A stretch of DNA of 64,000 nt from Carallia brachiata (taxonomy: Eukaryota; Streptophyta; Magnoliopsida; Malpighiales; Rhizophoraceae): positions 892,119-956,118 of the forward strand of contig JADCRB010000039.1 in assembly GCA_021464245.1 (NCBI GenBank). Direction: 5' to 3'. Of this stretch, positions 22,535-33,888 are shown one piece after another (position 1 is the first letter of the stretch; every line of letters begins with the position of its first letter). The notes under the pieces are model-generated. The model made no database searches. It saw nothing but the letters and a program-made list of their open reading frames with translations, and was not told the origin of the DNA. Made by a program: the position numbers and the translations under genes.

Positions 22535-23524
22535 NNNNNNNNNNNNNNNNNNNNNNNNNNNNNNNNNNNNNNNNNNNNNNNNNNNNNNNNNNNNNNNNNN
22601 NNNNNNNNNNNNNNNNNNNNNNNNNNNNNNNNNNNNNNNNNNNNNNNNNNNNNNNNNNNNNNNNNNNNNNNNNNNNNNNNNNNNNNNNNNNNNNNNNNNN
22701 NNNNNNNNNNNNNNNNNNNNNNNNNNNNNNNNNNNNNNNNNNNNNNNNNNNNNNNNNNNNNNNNNNNNNNNNNNNNNNNNNNNNNNNNNNNNNNNNNNNN
22801 NNNNNNNNNNNNNNNNNNNNNNNNNNNNNNNNNNNNNNNNNNNNNNNNNNNNNNNNNNNNNNNNNNNNNNNNNNNNNNNNNNNNNNNNNNNNNNNNNNNN
22901 NNNNNNNNNNNNNNNNNNNNNNNNNNNNNNNNNNNNNNNNNNNNNNNNNNNNNNNNNNNNNNNNNNNNNNNNNNNNNNNNNNNNNNNNNNNNNNNNNNNN
23001 NNNNNNNNNNNNNNNNNNNNNNNNNNNNNNNNNNNNNNNNNNNNNNNNNNNNNNNNNNNNNNNNNNNNNNNNNNNNNNNNNNNNNNNNNNNNNNNNNNNN
23101 NNNNNNNNNNNNNNNNNNNNNNNNNNNNNNNNNNNNNNNNNNNNNNNNNNNNNNNNNNNNNNNNNNNNNNNNNNNNNNNNNNNNNNNNNNNNNNNNNNNN
23201 NNNNNNNNNNNNNNNNNNNNNNNNNNNNNNNNNNNNNNNNNNNNNNNNNNNNNNNNNNNNNNNNNNNNNNNNNNNNNNNNNNNNNNNNNNNNNNNNNNNN
23301 NNNNNNNNNNNNNNNNNNNNNNNNNNNNNNNNNNNNNNNNNNNNNNNNNNNNNNNNNNNNNNNNNNNNNNNNNNNNNNNNNNNNNNNNNNNNNNNNNNNN
23401 NNNNNNNNNNNNNNNNNNNNNNNNNNNNNNNNNNNNNNNNNNNNNNNNNNNNNNNNNNNNNNNNNNNNNNNNNNNNNNNNNNNNNNNNNNNNNNNNNNNN
23501 NNNNNNNNNNNNNNNNNNNNNNNN
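22535..23524. other. Assembly gap, 990 N
   Basis: Unknown bases inside R3 between protease and RT. Apparent open frames across it on both strands are artefacts. A real chromovirus would have the end of protease and the start of RT here. Confidence 1.
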
Positions 23525-24850
23525 CAACTGACCACAAGATCGATTTGGTACCCGGTTCCAAACCACCAGCACAAGCCTCATATTGCATGAATCTGCTAGA
23601 GCTGGTAGAATTGAGGAAGCAGTTAATAGAGCTGTTAGATGGTGCCCCGGTGTTGTTTCAGAGGAAACACAATGGCTCCCTACGGATGTGTGTTGATTAC
23701 AGGGTTCTGAATAAGGTGATGGTGAAGAACAAGTACTCTATCCCATTGATAGCGGACTTATTTGACAGGCTAGCGAGAGCCTCGTATTTCACTAAGCTGG
23801 ATCTGCGGTTTGGTTATTGGCAGGTCAGAATTGCAGAAAGAGCTGAATGGAAAACCACGTGCATTATACGCTATGGCTCCTACCAATTCCTAGTGATGCC
23901 ATTCAGTTTGACTAATACCCTTACTACTTTTTGTAATTTAATGAATGATATTTCATGACTTTATCGATCATTTTTTGGTTGTCTATCTGGATAATATTGT
24001 TGTATAGTGAGTCCTTGGAGGATCACTTGTCCCAACTGAGATTGGTGTTGTCTAGGTTGAGAGAGCACCAATTGTATGTGAAAAGGAAAAATGTGAGTTT
24101 GCCCGGCGTGAGATAATGTTCCTTGGGCATAGGGTGAGTCAAGGACAAATTAAAATAGACGAGAGAAAAGTCCAGGCAATAATAGAGTGGATGGCCCCTA
24201 CCAAGGTTTCTGAATTGAGATCCTTTCTTAGTTTGTTTAATTACAATAGGAAGTTTGTGCAGGGTTACTCTAAAAAGGTGGCCCCATTGGCAGACTTACT
24301 CAAGAAAGATAGACCATGGAGGTAGACTACAGATTGCCAAGAAGCCTTTGACAAGTTGAAGGCAACGATGTCCACGAAGCCGGTCCTAAGACTGCCTGAT
24401 TTCGAGTTGCCTTTCAGTGTGCTAACTAACGTCTCAGATAAAGCTATTAGAGGTGTGTTGGTGGAGGAAGGCCACCCCATTGCCTATAAGAGCCGGAAAC
24501 TCAATGATGTAGAGTAGCAGTACTCAGCCCCTAAGAAGGAGATGCTGGCAGTGGTGCATTGCCTTCGCACTTAGAGGGTATATTTGCTGGGAACTAGATT
24601 TGTGGTTCGGACTGACAATGTGGCTAACACATTCTTTCATATCAGAAGAAGCTTCCTGCACGGCAGGCGCGATGGCAGGTATTCTTGGCTAAGTATGATT
24701 TTACTTGGGAATACAAGTTAGGAAGGCACAATTAGGTGACATATGCCCTAAGTTGCCGACAAGTGTAAGAGACGGTTGCTGCCCTCACTTAAGTGCAGAA
24801 TGACTTGCTAGACAAAATCAAGGAGCAGGCCACACATGATGCCATATATC
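23525..24850 (+). pseudogene. R3 reverse transcriptase and RNase H (degenerate)
   Basis: RT blocks: GSLRMCVDYRVLNKVMVKNK, IADLFDRLARASYFTKLDL, FGYWQVRIAE, YQFLVMPFSLTN, and near 23975 a damaged YLDN catalytic box (normally YLDD). The RT end reads [15 protein letters not shown] and [20 protein letters not shown]. RNase H follows from about 24330 (DFELPFSVLTNVSDKAIRGV, YKSRKLNDVE). Several stops interrupt it, notably Trp codons changed to tag after RPWR, after DVE and in the LRT-RVYLLG block. Confidence 0.88.
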
Positions 24851-24979
24851 AGTGAGTGGTAAAACAAGTCAGGAAGGGTGTGATAAGGTGATATTGGCTC
24901 GATAATGATTTATTGCATGCCAAGGGTAATCGTGTATATGTTCCTAGTGGTACAGGTCTTAAGAAGGAGATACTCCGGG

Positions 24980-26110
24980 ACTCCCATGATTCACAGTGAG
25001 CTGGTCATCCCGGTGTTGAGAGGATATTTGCCTTACTGTCCCGCAAGTACTACTGGCCAAAGATGGAAGATGACATCGAGGCTCAGTAGGCTAGTCATCC
25101 CGTCGAGAGGATGCTGGCCTTACTGTCCCGAAACTACTACTGGCCAGAAATGGAAGATGATGTCGAGGCATATGTCAAGACGTGCATCACTTGTCATCAG
25201 GACAAGACGAAACGGTAGAAATGGGTAGGTTTGTTGCATCCGCTACCCATTCCTACGAAACCATAGGTGTCAGTTTCGATGGATTTTATTAGCGAGTTCC
25301 CAAAGGTTGATGGCGTGGGATCTGTCATGGTGGTGGTAGATCGGTTTCCCAAGTATGCAATGTTTATTCTTGCCCCCTCTTCATGTCAAGCAGAGACAGC
25401 TGCTGAATTTTTTTACAAGCAAGTAATGAAGTACTTCGGGTTGCTGGAAGATATTGTGAGCGATCGAGATCCTCGTTTTACGGGTAGGTTCTGGACGTCA
25501 TTGTTTAACATGATGGGTTCAAAATTGAAATTATCTACTGCCAACCATCCTCAGATTGATGGCCAGACGGAGCGAATCAACGGCTTACTAGAGGAGTATC
25601 TTCGGTACTACATGACTGCAAGTAAGAGGAATTAGCTTGAGTTGTTGGATTCGGCCCAATTTTGCTACAATCTTCACAAGTCCTCTTCCACATGTATGAG
25701 TCCCTTTGAGCTAGCTATGGGGCAACAGTCCTTTACTCCTAATGATGTGGTCAGGACTAGCTCATGAGGGAGATGTCTGGCAGGGCACCGGTTTGCTCGT
25801 TCTAAGCAAGAGCGCTAGAGGAGGCCCAGGATAGTTTGGACAAGACAGCCAAGCGATGAAAAAGTATGCGGACCAAGGGGAGGGACGTGCGGTTCTAAGT
25901 TGGGAATAAAGTGTTGCTGAAACTTACTCCCCAAATTTGGAAGAAGATTAACAGCAAGACAGTGCATCGTGAGCTGGTTCAAAAATATGACGGCCCCTTC
26001 CCAGTGGTGAAGAAAGTTGGCAATGTTGCATACAGGTTGCAACTCCTACAAAGGTTGAAGGTGCATCCAACCTTCCACGTGAATTTCTTGAAGCCCTTTC
26101 ACGAGGAAGC
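24980..26110 (+). pseudogene. R3 integrase (degenerate, with internal tandem duplication)
   Basis: The H2C2 zinc region (TCHQDK near 25190) follows an ~85-bp segment present twice (25001-25082 and 25091-25168). The core at 25267-25740 has VSMDFISEFPKVDG, VVVDRFPKYAMF, DIVSDRDPRFTGRFW and HPQIDGQTERINGLLEEYLR, giving all three acidic positions. A Trp-to-stop change follows at about 25633. The C-terminal module reads KVGNVAYRLQLL and VHPTFHVNFLKPF. Confidence 0.88.
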
Positions 26111-26149
26111 GGGCGATGAGCCTCCAAGGAAATAAGCACGACGTGCTCC

Positions 26150-26335
26150 CCCTAAAATCAAACTGAGTTCTAGCGTGAAGTGGAGAGAATCCTGGACCAC
26201 CGAACGCAGGGACAAAGTAAGAAGAACAACCGGGTTGAGTACTTGGTCAAGTGGAATGATGCCTCAGACAGTAAGGCAAGTTGGGAAAGAAATGTGACTT
26301 TATAGCAGTTTGAGAAGCATGTGAAAGACTACCTT
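26150..26335 (+). pseudogene. R3 chromodomain remnant
   Basis: After integrase, in a shifted frame, the sequence reads RILDHRTQGQSKKN, VEYLVKWND and KASWERN, then QFEKHVKDYLS. This is a chromodomain fold with the aromatic positions of chromoviral integrases. One Trp position is a stop (tag near 26302). It would have steered integration toward particular chromatin. Confidence 0.8.
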
Positions 26336-26365
26336 TCTACCCTACCAACAAGGATGTTGGTTTCA

Positions 26366-26381
26366 ACGAGAGGGGATGGTT
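26366..26381 (+). other. R3 polypurine tract region
   Basis: acgagaggggatggtt directly precedes the 3' LTR, the usual position of the plus-strand primer. Confidence 0.7.
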
Positions 26382-27212
26382 TGTTAGCCCCTTAAGCACT
26401 TGTCATACGGGAGTTGGTGGCACCTTACACCAATTCTTAATGTGGGATTTTGGAGTGGCTGGACACTCTTTGAGGTAAGGTGAAAGCTACGAGGGTCCGT
26501 TTAGGCACGGGCCTACATGCGGGTCCAAGTGTAGACCAAGACTTGGGCTGGACAAAGGATGCTGGGCTACATGTTCGTGGGCTCCATCAGATGGGCCATG
26601 AGCTTGGGCCAAGAGCCTCAAAACACGAGATTGGGCCTTGGCCAAGTCTGCATGGCACAACATGGCATTGCGTGGCACTGAGTTTCGATGACGTGTAGAA
26701 CGTGGGGACATGCAGGTGTGGCCCTATCCGGTTGGTTGAGCATCGGGATAATGCTCATTAGATCGTGCATGGCAAAGGATTGTGGGTAGATAAGGCTTAT
26801 CGAGATCAAGTGATGGATGATCGTGGGAGATAAGGTTTATCAAGATCGAGTCATGGATGAGAACGTGGGAAGATGAGGGCTATCTCCAAGCCTCAGATAA
26901 CTGGGGGTGTCAGGTATATATAGACCTTATGGGTTTGTCATTCGTACTCAATGAGAGAGAAATCATTTAGGGAGAAAAAATGAAATACTGTTGAGAGTTT
27001 AAGTGATTGTTCCTTTGTATAACTTGAGTTAAGTATTAGGAGGTTAGGAAATATTCTCATATACTCTTGTGCATCTTTTGAGTGTGTAAGTTGTGTGTCT
27101 ACTTATAAAGTTCTATTGTGCAATCCTTGTGTGTGTACAGTTGACTGAGACTAAGTGTGATTTAATATTATTATAAGAAGAAATTTTGGGTGAGAAAATT
27201 AACCCTATGACA
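26382..27212 (+). repeat. R3 3' LTR
   Basis: Begins TGTTAGCCCCTTAAGCA and ends CCCTATGACA. It aligns with 19356-20192 over its full length. Confidence 0.9.
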
Positions 27213-27588
27213 CCAGACATGCTTTTTCCTTAGAACCTCTTAGGGACAATCTTGAATGATTTTGCCGTCGTCTATTTTTTCCTTCTGATTTTGGGCTTCT
27301 TTTAAAACCAATCAAACCTTACTATTTATGAATTTATAAATAAGTTTTTTGATGGTCAAATTTTTTTATCTATAAAAAGTTTAAATAGAGCGTGAGTTAC
27401 ATAATAAAGATAAATTTTTTTATTTTTACAAATCTCACGCTAAAGATTAGAACACAAAACTTCCTAGATGAGCCAATTTTTTATTTATTTATTAATATAT
27501 GACTCATGTAATTTCAGTGTCGAGAAAGCTAACATTTGAACAGAAAAGGCAAAAACCGAGGAAGGAAAGTAAATATTTTCTTCTTTGT
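27213..27588. other. Spacer between R3 and HIPP-like gene
   Basis: AT-rich sequence; the part next to 27589 would be the 3' UTR of the minus-strand HIPP-like gene. Nothing else seen. Confidence 0.5.
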
Positions 27589-28288
27589 TTACTTTTTGAC
27601 TTCTTTCTTTTCTTCTTTCTTGTCTTCTTTCTTTGCCTCTTTCTTTACTTCCTTTTTCTCTTCTTTTTTCTCTTCTTTGGCAGGACCAACCGTGACGATG
27701 TCCACTTTCCCCACTTTCTTTAACTTCTTGACGACTGCCACTGTGTCCATATTCCCTATCACTGTCAGCTTCTGATCCTTTAGATTGGCCGCGATCGAAT
27801 CCACTCCTGCATGTTTACCAGAGACACCGGACAAGAACACTAACAAAAACATCCTAGTCCAATAAAAAGCATCAAAGAAAAACAGATCGCTTGGCAGAAG
27901 CCACAAAAAGGTTTTGAAAGGAAAATTTGGAACGGAAAAGAGACCAAATTGAATCCAGGAACTACAAGCTTGCTAAGGAATTTGAGGTTTTTTTTTTTTT
28001 TTTGTGCAGAATCATATACAGTTTGACAGCTTTTTTAAGGACTAAAAAGAAGAAGGCATGCTTGATCAATACCATAGATATCAGCAGCAGCTTCTATTGC
28101 CTTCTGCTTTGTCTTGTCATCAGTCATGGTCAAGACCTTTAAAACCACCTTCTGCTACAAAATTCCAACGAGATTAAGAAAAATGGAAAAAATGAACAAA
28201 GGGGATTGAATAATGCACGGACTGGAATCATAATTGTATAAGGAAAACATTAAAGAAGAAGAAGAAGAAGAAGTTATGCCTGAGCCAT
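27589..28288 (-). CDS. Heavy-metal-associated (HMA) domain protein, HIPP-like, without CxxC
   Basis: Exons on the minus strand: 28288-28280 (ATG GCT CAG), 28154-28073 and 27806-27589. The joined protein starts [20 protein letters not shown], followed by [20 protein letters not shown] and [20 protein letters not shown], then a long Lys/Glu tail. This matches plant HIPP/HPP proteins of the HIPP39-like type: one HMA ferredoxin-like fold. The metal-binding CxxC loop is absent (MTDDKTK instead), as in that subgroup. Phases fit: exon 2 ends ...TATG and exon 3 completes the Gly codon. The first intron would start GC (cag|gcataa), a rarer but accepted donor. The tail ends KKEVKK at a stop, with no C-terminal CaaX isoprenylation box, so the end may be truncated or shifted within the repetitive Lys codons. 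Function: probably a protein-interaction or metallochaperone-like adaptor; not certain. Confidence 0.75.
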
Positions 28289-31200
28289 TAGAAGAGAAAA
28301 TGGTAGCAATTCAAAGCTTGAACAATTAAAGCTGTAAGAAATGATATCACTACGAGCACGAAAGACCACGGCCAGCCCTGGCTCTTTTTAAGGGACGCAT
28401 TGGAACCAAATGTCACATACTTAAGTACTTTGAACTGTTTTAAGAACCGTATGATTCCATCAGGAGAAGACATAAATTAGTGGATAGAAAATATATTAAT
28501 AATACAATAGTTATTATTATTTATGTAATAAAATTAGTAAAATATGATATAAAAATTTATTATATTATTTTTTATTATATAAAAAATTAATATTGTTATA
28601 TAAATATATCATACACTTTTTTTTTTTTTTTTTTCTTCTCCGTCATTCAATATTTTTCCTATTAAAAGAGATCGGAAATTCTTCTTGGCAACGTCACAGG
28701 GAGGCGCGCAAGTCGCATAAGTGTTATCTCACAACTTGCCACTTGATTGTTTTTTGAATGTATGGTAAAATATTTAACAGAAAGGTAAATTAGGAAAGAG
28801 AAAAAATTTATTGTTTGCAACAACTGTAGGTTCACGTTACAACACAAAGGTGGGACCCAGGCAATAGACAATTGAGAGATTTTTTGTTTTAACTATTTTC
28901 TTTATGCTTAAGAGGGGTAAGAATGAAAAATATAAAAAAATATAATTAGAAAAGTAAATGAAGTTATTAACTTTTGTTTGTCTATTTTCTAATAGCACCC
29001 ATTTTCTTAAATTTTTAATTTTTCTCTTATATATTAAATAAATGCATAAAAATAAAATATTGTTATTTGTATGTTTAAACAATTTGAATAAAATCTAATT
29101 TTCCTAAATTATGGATTTGTTGATGTTCATCCACAAATGAGCAAAATATTATGATTTTAATTGTACAAAGAGCATAGAAGAACTCGTTTTCTTTTACATA
29201 AGTTATGAAAACTTTCAATATATAAGAGTCACCGAAGATATAAAACATGAAAAATGATTAATTTAGGGACTATGGTCGAGATCACAGTTGGCCAACCAAC
29301 GTCGAAAAAATGAAATGGAAAAATAGACTTTGGTAGACCACATCGGTTGACCGAAATAAAACGCGATAGTGTGAGTAAACTTGTGAGATCAACTGTTATG
29401 GATGATCTAAAATAGATAATCAACATTAAGTCGTGGTAGTCCTGAAAGTGTTTCCATCCCTCCACCGAGTCACAACCATAGTAAATGGGCTTTACAACTG
29501 GTGTGGATCATTTTTGGACCAAGAAGCAATGCTTCATTTACGTGTCAGAATTGGAAATGCTCATCAAAGGATGAAATAATTAGTAACAATCAGACTTGAA
29601 CATTTTCGAGAGTATCATGAGGTTTATGATAATTATTAAGATGATAATGAATGAAGGTCGTATAGATATTTTAATGGTGTCTTGATGGTGTCATATATTA
29701 ATTTTAATGTGTCATATAGTTTCCACAATAATATCGTATATTTTATCAAATGGTGTCATATAATGCAAAGTGTCCATATTCTTAATGATATATACTATTT
29801 ACAAATTATCGTGTAGACTCAATTAAAAGACATTTTTTTTTATCCATCTAATGTGTGTGTGTATATATATATGAGATGGATTTTTATCCCAATAGATTTT
29901 TTTCCTTCCCTTCATCACATTTCTATTTTTTTTCCATTTAAAAAATTATTTTACTGAATTTTTAATGCTTGTATAATTTTTTAATCCATTCTTACAATTT
30001 TTTTTCTTATTTTATGTCTGGCCACCAATCTTTTTAAAAGTATTTTTATCTTTTAATAAAACAAAAACATTAAAACTCATAAAGAATAATTACAAAGCCA
30101 CAATTCACAAAGTCCTCTCTCATGCCTTTTTTGATTTTCAAGCTACCGCAATAGTTTTTTTTTTTTTTTCAAAATTCAGTTATTTTGATTTCATTTAAAA
30201 AATTTATTGAATACCAAAAAGAATATATTAAATATTTCTCTTTAAAGATATTCTGATTTTTAACAGACTTATGACATAAAAAAAATTAATAACGTAATAT
30301 GTTAGTGTCATTTTTATGAGTTGAGATCGTGAATATAAAGTTGTTTTTTCTATGTGGCTAGCCATGCTGTTTTGTGAGACCCTCTTCGGGACCATCTTAT
30401 CGACCCGCATTGTCCTGACATTTTTTTAAAAAAATAAAAATGCATTTTAACCGTAGTTAATATTATTTCAAACATATTAATTATACCTTAACTTTTAATT
30501 TAAAAAAATTTCAAATCTTTGTTTTTTTACTAAAGGGCCGGGAGGCCGTCGGCCCCCCTTCCCTCGGCCGACTAATCTTTATTTAATTTTGAGAACTTAT
30601 TGTGCAAAATATAAATTGTGAATAATTCATACAAACTGGGAAAAAAAAAAAAGGCGAAGTGAAATGCAATCCTCTTGATCATTTAAATATAAAAGCAGTT
30701 CAGTAAAATAAATATATAGAGGAGGAACAATTAGAAAGAAATGGAGGATCACATGACGAAGCAAGTGTGGGGATTAATTTCGTCGCCCAAAAATGAGGCG
30801 GCGGCCTCATCGGATGCAACGGCCTCGGATCAAACAGCGTATTATGCATCATTGGTGACAACGTTTTTATGAGCATCATAGTAATGGTTGACAATAAACG
30901 TTAAATACTTGTAAAATGCGGCATAAGCATGATCGGACCATACGGGGAAATGGCCACAGCTCCGCTGCTTTCCCTTGCTCATTTTACGGCGGATCTAAAA
31001 AAATATTTCAGGTGGGGCAAATTTATATATCAATACAATAATAAAAATTAATATATGTAATAAAAGTAAAATTTTATATTAATTATTTTAAATAATAATC
31101 ATTATAATTATATCATGTAAGTTTTAATATTTTAATTTTTTTATACAATCAAATACATTTTTTATATAAGTAATCGTTCAATTATTTAATTATTTATCTC

Positions 31201-31637
31201 TCATGCAATCATGTAATGAATTCTTCATAATGTTTATTTGAAAAAAAAATTTATTTACTATTAATTATTTTAATGGGTAAAATTGAAGATATTTTTATAA
31301 ACAAATATATATTTGAATATAAAATATGTTTTTAAACATTTCTTTCCCTTTTAATAACAATCATTACTACTAATTTATTTTACTAAAAGATAAAGCATTT
31401 TCAGAAAAGAAAACTAATATGAATATAAGAAAAAGATATTGAAATAATTTTAAAAGCAAATGAAAATAATTTTAGTATTTATGCTAAAAATGGCTACCAA
31501 GAAAATTAAAAAAATGAAAAAAAAATTAAAATGTAAATAGAATAAAAAAATTATTTCTTAAACAAAAAAGGAAAGAAAAACAAAACAAAAAAAGAAAGCG
31601 TTGAAAAGGTTGAAAGAGGACACTTGAACCTTAAATC
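28289..31637. other. Intergenic, AT-rich
   Basis: About 3.3 kb with no supportable gene. It holds a short (GAA)n tract (28255-28272, in the intron side of the HIPP-like gene), t-homopolymers, a cluster of tggtgtcatata-like words at 29675-29770, and a GC-rich island at 30533-30572 (gggccgggaggccgtcggcc). A 43-codon frame at 30741-30872 has no recognisable features. Confidence 0.55.
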
Positions 31638-32075
31638 ATTGTTGTTAAAATCGGATTGGACCAGCCAGTCTGACCGGTTCAACCGGTGATCGGCCAAAGG
31701 TTCGGGTTGGTTCATGACAATTTTTGGCACTTAACTTGGATCAGTCAAAACCGGTGAAAAATTAGACCGGTTCAACCAGTTCAAACCAAATAAAAAGTTT
31801 CATAAATTATAATTTGATTCCAAAGTTTATTTAAACTATAATTTGACTTTTAAATTTAATTGAAACTTTCAATTTAGTCTTAAATTTATCGAAATTTTTA
31901 ATTTAATTCTTAAAAATAAAAAAATTAATATTTAATCATCATATATAAGTATTTTTTAAAATTACTTTTATACATATATATATTAATAAATACTATTTCA
32001 AATACTAGTTCAATCAATTAAACGTTAACTCACTAATATTTTCAATTCGATAATCAGTTTAATTTTGACAAACTT
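31638..32075. mobile_element. Small TIR element (MITE-like), 438 bp
   Basis: Flanked by accttaaatc (31628-31637) and accttaaacc (32076-32085), a 10-bp duplication with one mismatch. The ends are imperfect inverted repeats (attgttgttaaaatcgg vs aagtttgtcaaaattaaac on the other strand). The left half has several accggttcaacc words. No coding capacity. The TSD length suggests a Mutator-like origin; the weak TIRs leave this open. Confidence 0.65.
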
Positions 32076-33410
32076 ACCTTAAACCTTGAGAATATGAGGG
32101 TGGAAAAGCAGAGAGTGAGGATAAGTAAGCCTAGTATTCCACTAATTTAGATTTCCATTGTTGAAATAAAACAACTTACAAAATATATAATTTTAAAGTT
32201 GAGGGTGGGCAATTGTCCACCCTCAAGTCAACGTGCATCCGTCAATGGGTCCAAAAGCATAGCCTCTAACCGTAATCTTTTACTTCTCAATTTCTAGTTC
32301 CACCACTTTCACCTCATCCCTTGAAGACAAGCAAGTTGTTATCAATGAATATATTGCGTATCGAACTCGATTAATAACGACATGAAGGCGTCTGTGTGAA
32401 TGACATGTCATTTGTCTCTTCTGACCTCCAAAAACCCATCACCTTTTCCCAAAATTTCTGATTTTCTCAAAAATAATACCTGCAAACCAAAAATCTCCAA
32501 AAACAAAACCAAAGAACAATGGCTTCTAATGAGGGCTGTGGCACAAAAACAGTAAAAAAAAGGCGGGGAGGCCCGCCGGGGGGAGGCGGGGGGAGAGGTG
32601 ACAGCATGTGCCTTTTGGAGATCCAACGACCTCGGACCTGGTTCCGGCAAGTGAACTTAACTAACATTGCCGGGGAAGACAAACCTATCTGTGAGCCCAA
32701 TTAAGTCAGGGCCCATTTATGTCAAGGCCCAATCAATTCAAGACCCCCGTACAGTGTACCATGCCAAGGAGGTGTCCCTTTGAGCTCCTTCGAGCTTTGA
32801 GGAGAGCTTTCTTTAAAGCACTGCCCAATTTTCCGTCCGACTGATTTCCCCAGGTGCAAGCAGTTTTGTTGAGAGTGAACTAAACTCTTGTCCCGAAAAT
32901 GAGTGAATTTGGGTGGATGTTATAGCTTAAGTCATTTTTTATTCGTCCTGAACTAAGCTCTCCGATTGATTGACTTAATTTGGAATTTGGGGACTTAGGG
33001 CCAGGCCAAGTTAACAAGATTAAACTTTTAAATTTTTGGTTTTTTTTATTGATACAACAGACGATTTATAGAGTATATATATTCAAAGTGAATACCATCG
33101 TTTTGTTTTATTAAAGATGGTAGTCTAATAATAAAAAATAAAAAAAAAAAAAACGCAAAAAGAGAGAGTGAGGTGTAGAATTGATGCGAGTGCCGTGATT
33201 GGAGGAAATGTCTTGCAACTGCTAAAGCCAATGTTGCAGCTCTAATAGGCTTGGACTTCCACAAAGTTTTGGGCCCCACAGCTCACACCCACATAAACAA
33301 TTTTATTTCTTATGCGCTAGGCTTGGCTAACACCTCAAATTAAACCTAACAAATTTTTATTTCATTTTTTTACTGACTTGGGCCACCCAACACCGTGGTA
33401 GTTCTAATAT
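32076..33410. other. Intergenic with a G-rich patch
   Basis: No gene supported. A strongly G-rich stretch at 32563-32597 (runs gggg, gggggg, gggggg) stands out from the AT-rich background and might form a G-quadruplex. A 61-codon frame across it (32519-32704) is Gly/Arg-rich by composition and is not accepted as a gene. Confidence 0.55.
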
Positions 33411-33888
33411 GGGATATACATTTTTTTCTTAAATTTTAAATTTTTTATATTTAATTTAAATCTTTTTGATATTTTATTGAATCTTAAATTTTTTAATTTT
33501 TACCAAATTAGTCCTTGTTTACCAAAAGTAATCAATCTATTAAAAAAATTTTAACTTTACAAAAAATTATTTAAAAAAAGATAAAGTAGATGAATTAAAT
33601 GTCTTTTTTATAAAAAAATATACATGTTATTATTTAATTCGTATATTTGTTGATTAAAAAATATTTAATATGCATATTTATTGATGAAAAAAATATTAAT
33701 TCTATATTTAGCATTTTTTAAATAACTTTTATTAAATTAAACTCATTATTAATAGATTAACCACTTTTTATAACTTAAAGGATTGATGTAGTAAGAAATC
33801 AAAATTTTAAGATTCAAATGAAATGTGAAAAAAATTTAGATTCAAACGTAAAAAAATTTAAAATTTAGAATAAAAATATACTTATCCC
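33411..33888. mobile_element. MITE, same family as 41204-41699, 478 bp, degraded
   Basis: Begins gggatatac and ends acttatccc, with long imperfect inverted ends. Internal phrases (aaattagtcc, agtaatcaatctattaa, gattcaaatgaaatg) match the 41204 element. Flanks gttctaatat and gttttaatcc are a degenerate 10-bp target duplication. Confidence 0.75.

Larger units (their letters stand above)
19356..27212 (+). mobile_element. R3: old Ty3/gypsy chromovirus with nested solo LTR and assembly gap
   Basis: LTRs at 19356-20192 and 26382-27212 start TGTTAG and end in CA. An initiator-Met primer site follows the first, and gag, protease, RT, RNase H, integrase and a C-terminal chromodomain follow in order, so this is a chromovirus (Tekay/Del-like by appearance). 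It is riddled with stops, many of them Trp TGG changed to TAG or TGA. The LTRs are visibly more diverged than those of R1. No matching target duplication was found (cacaa vs ccaga). A 999-bp solo LTR interrupts its 5' leader, and part of protease-RT is lost in the N gap. Confidence 0.92.

Noticed and set aside
22143..23958. Open frames of several hundred codons on both strands around 22.1-24.0 kb
   Set aside because: They exist only because 990 unknown bases contain no stop codons. Only the real ends (protease and RT pieces) are annotated.
30741..30872. Small 43-codon frame starting MEDHMTKQVWGLIS
   Set aside because: Too short, no homologue recognised, and no supporting signals besides an ATG.
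31660..31790. Coding of a repetitive protein from the accggttcaacc words
   Set aside because: No frame stays open, and the stretch lies within a TIR element with flanking duplications.
32519..32704. Gly/Arg-rich 61-codon frame
   Set aside because: Its composition follows from the G-rich DNA patch; a different frame on the other strand is equally open.
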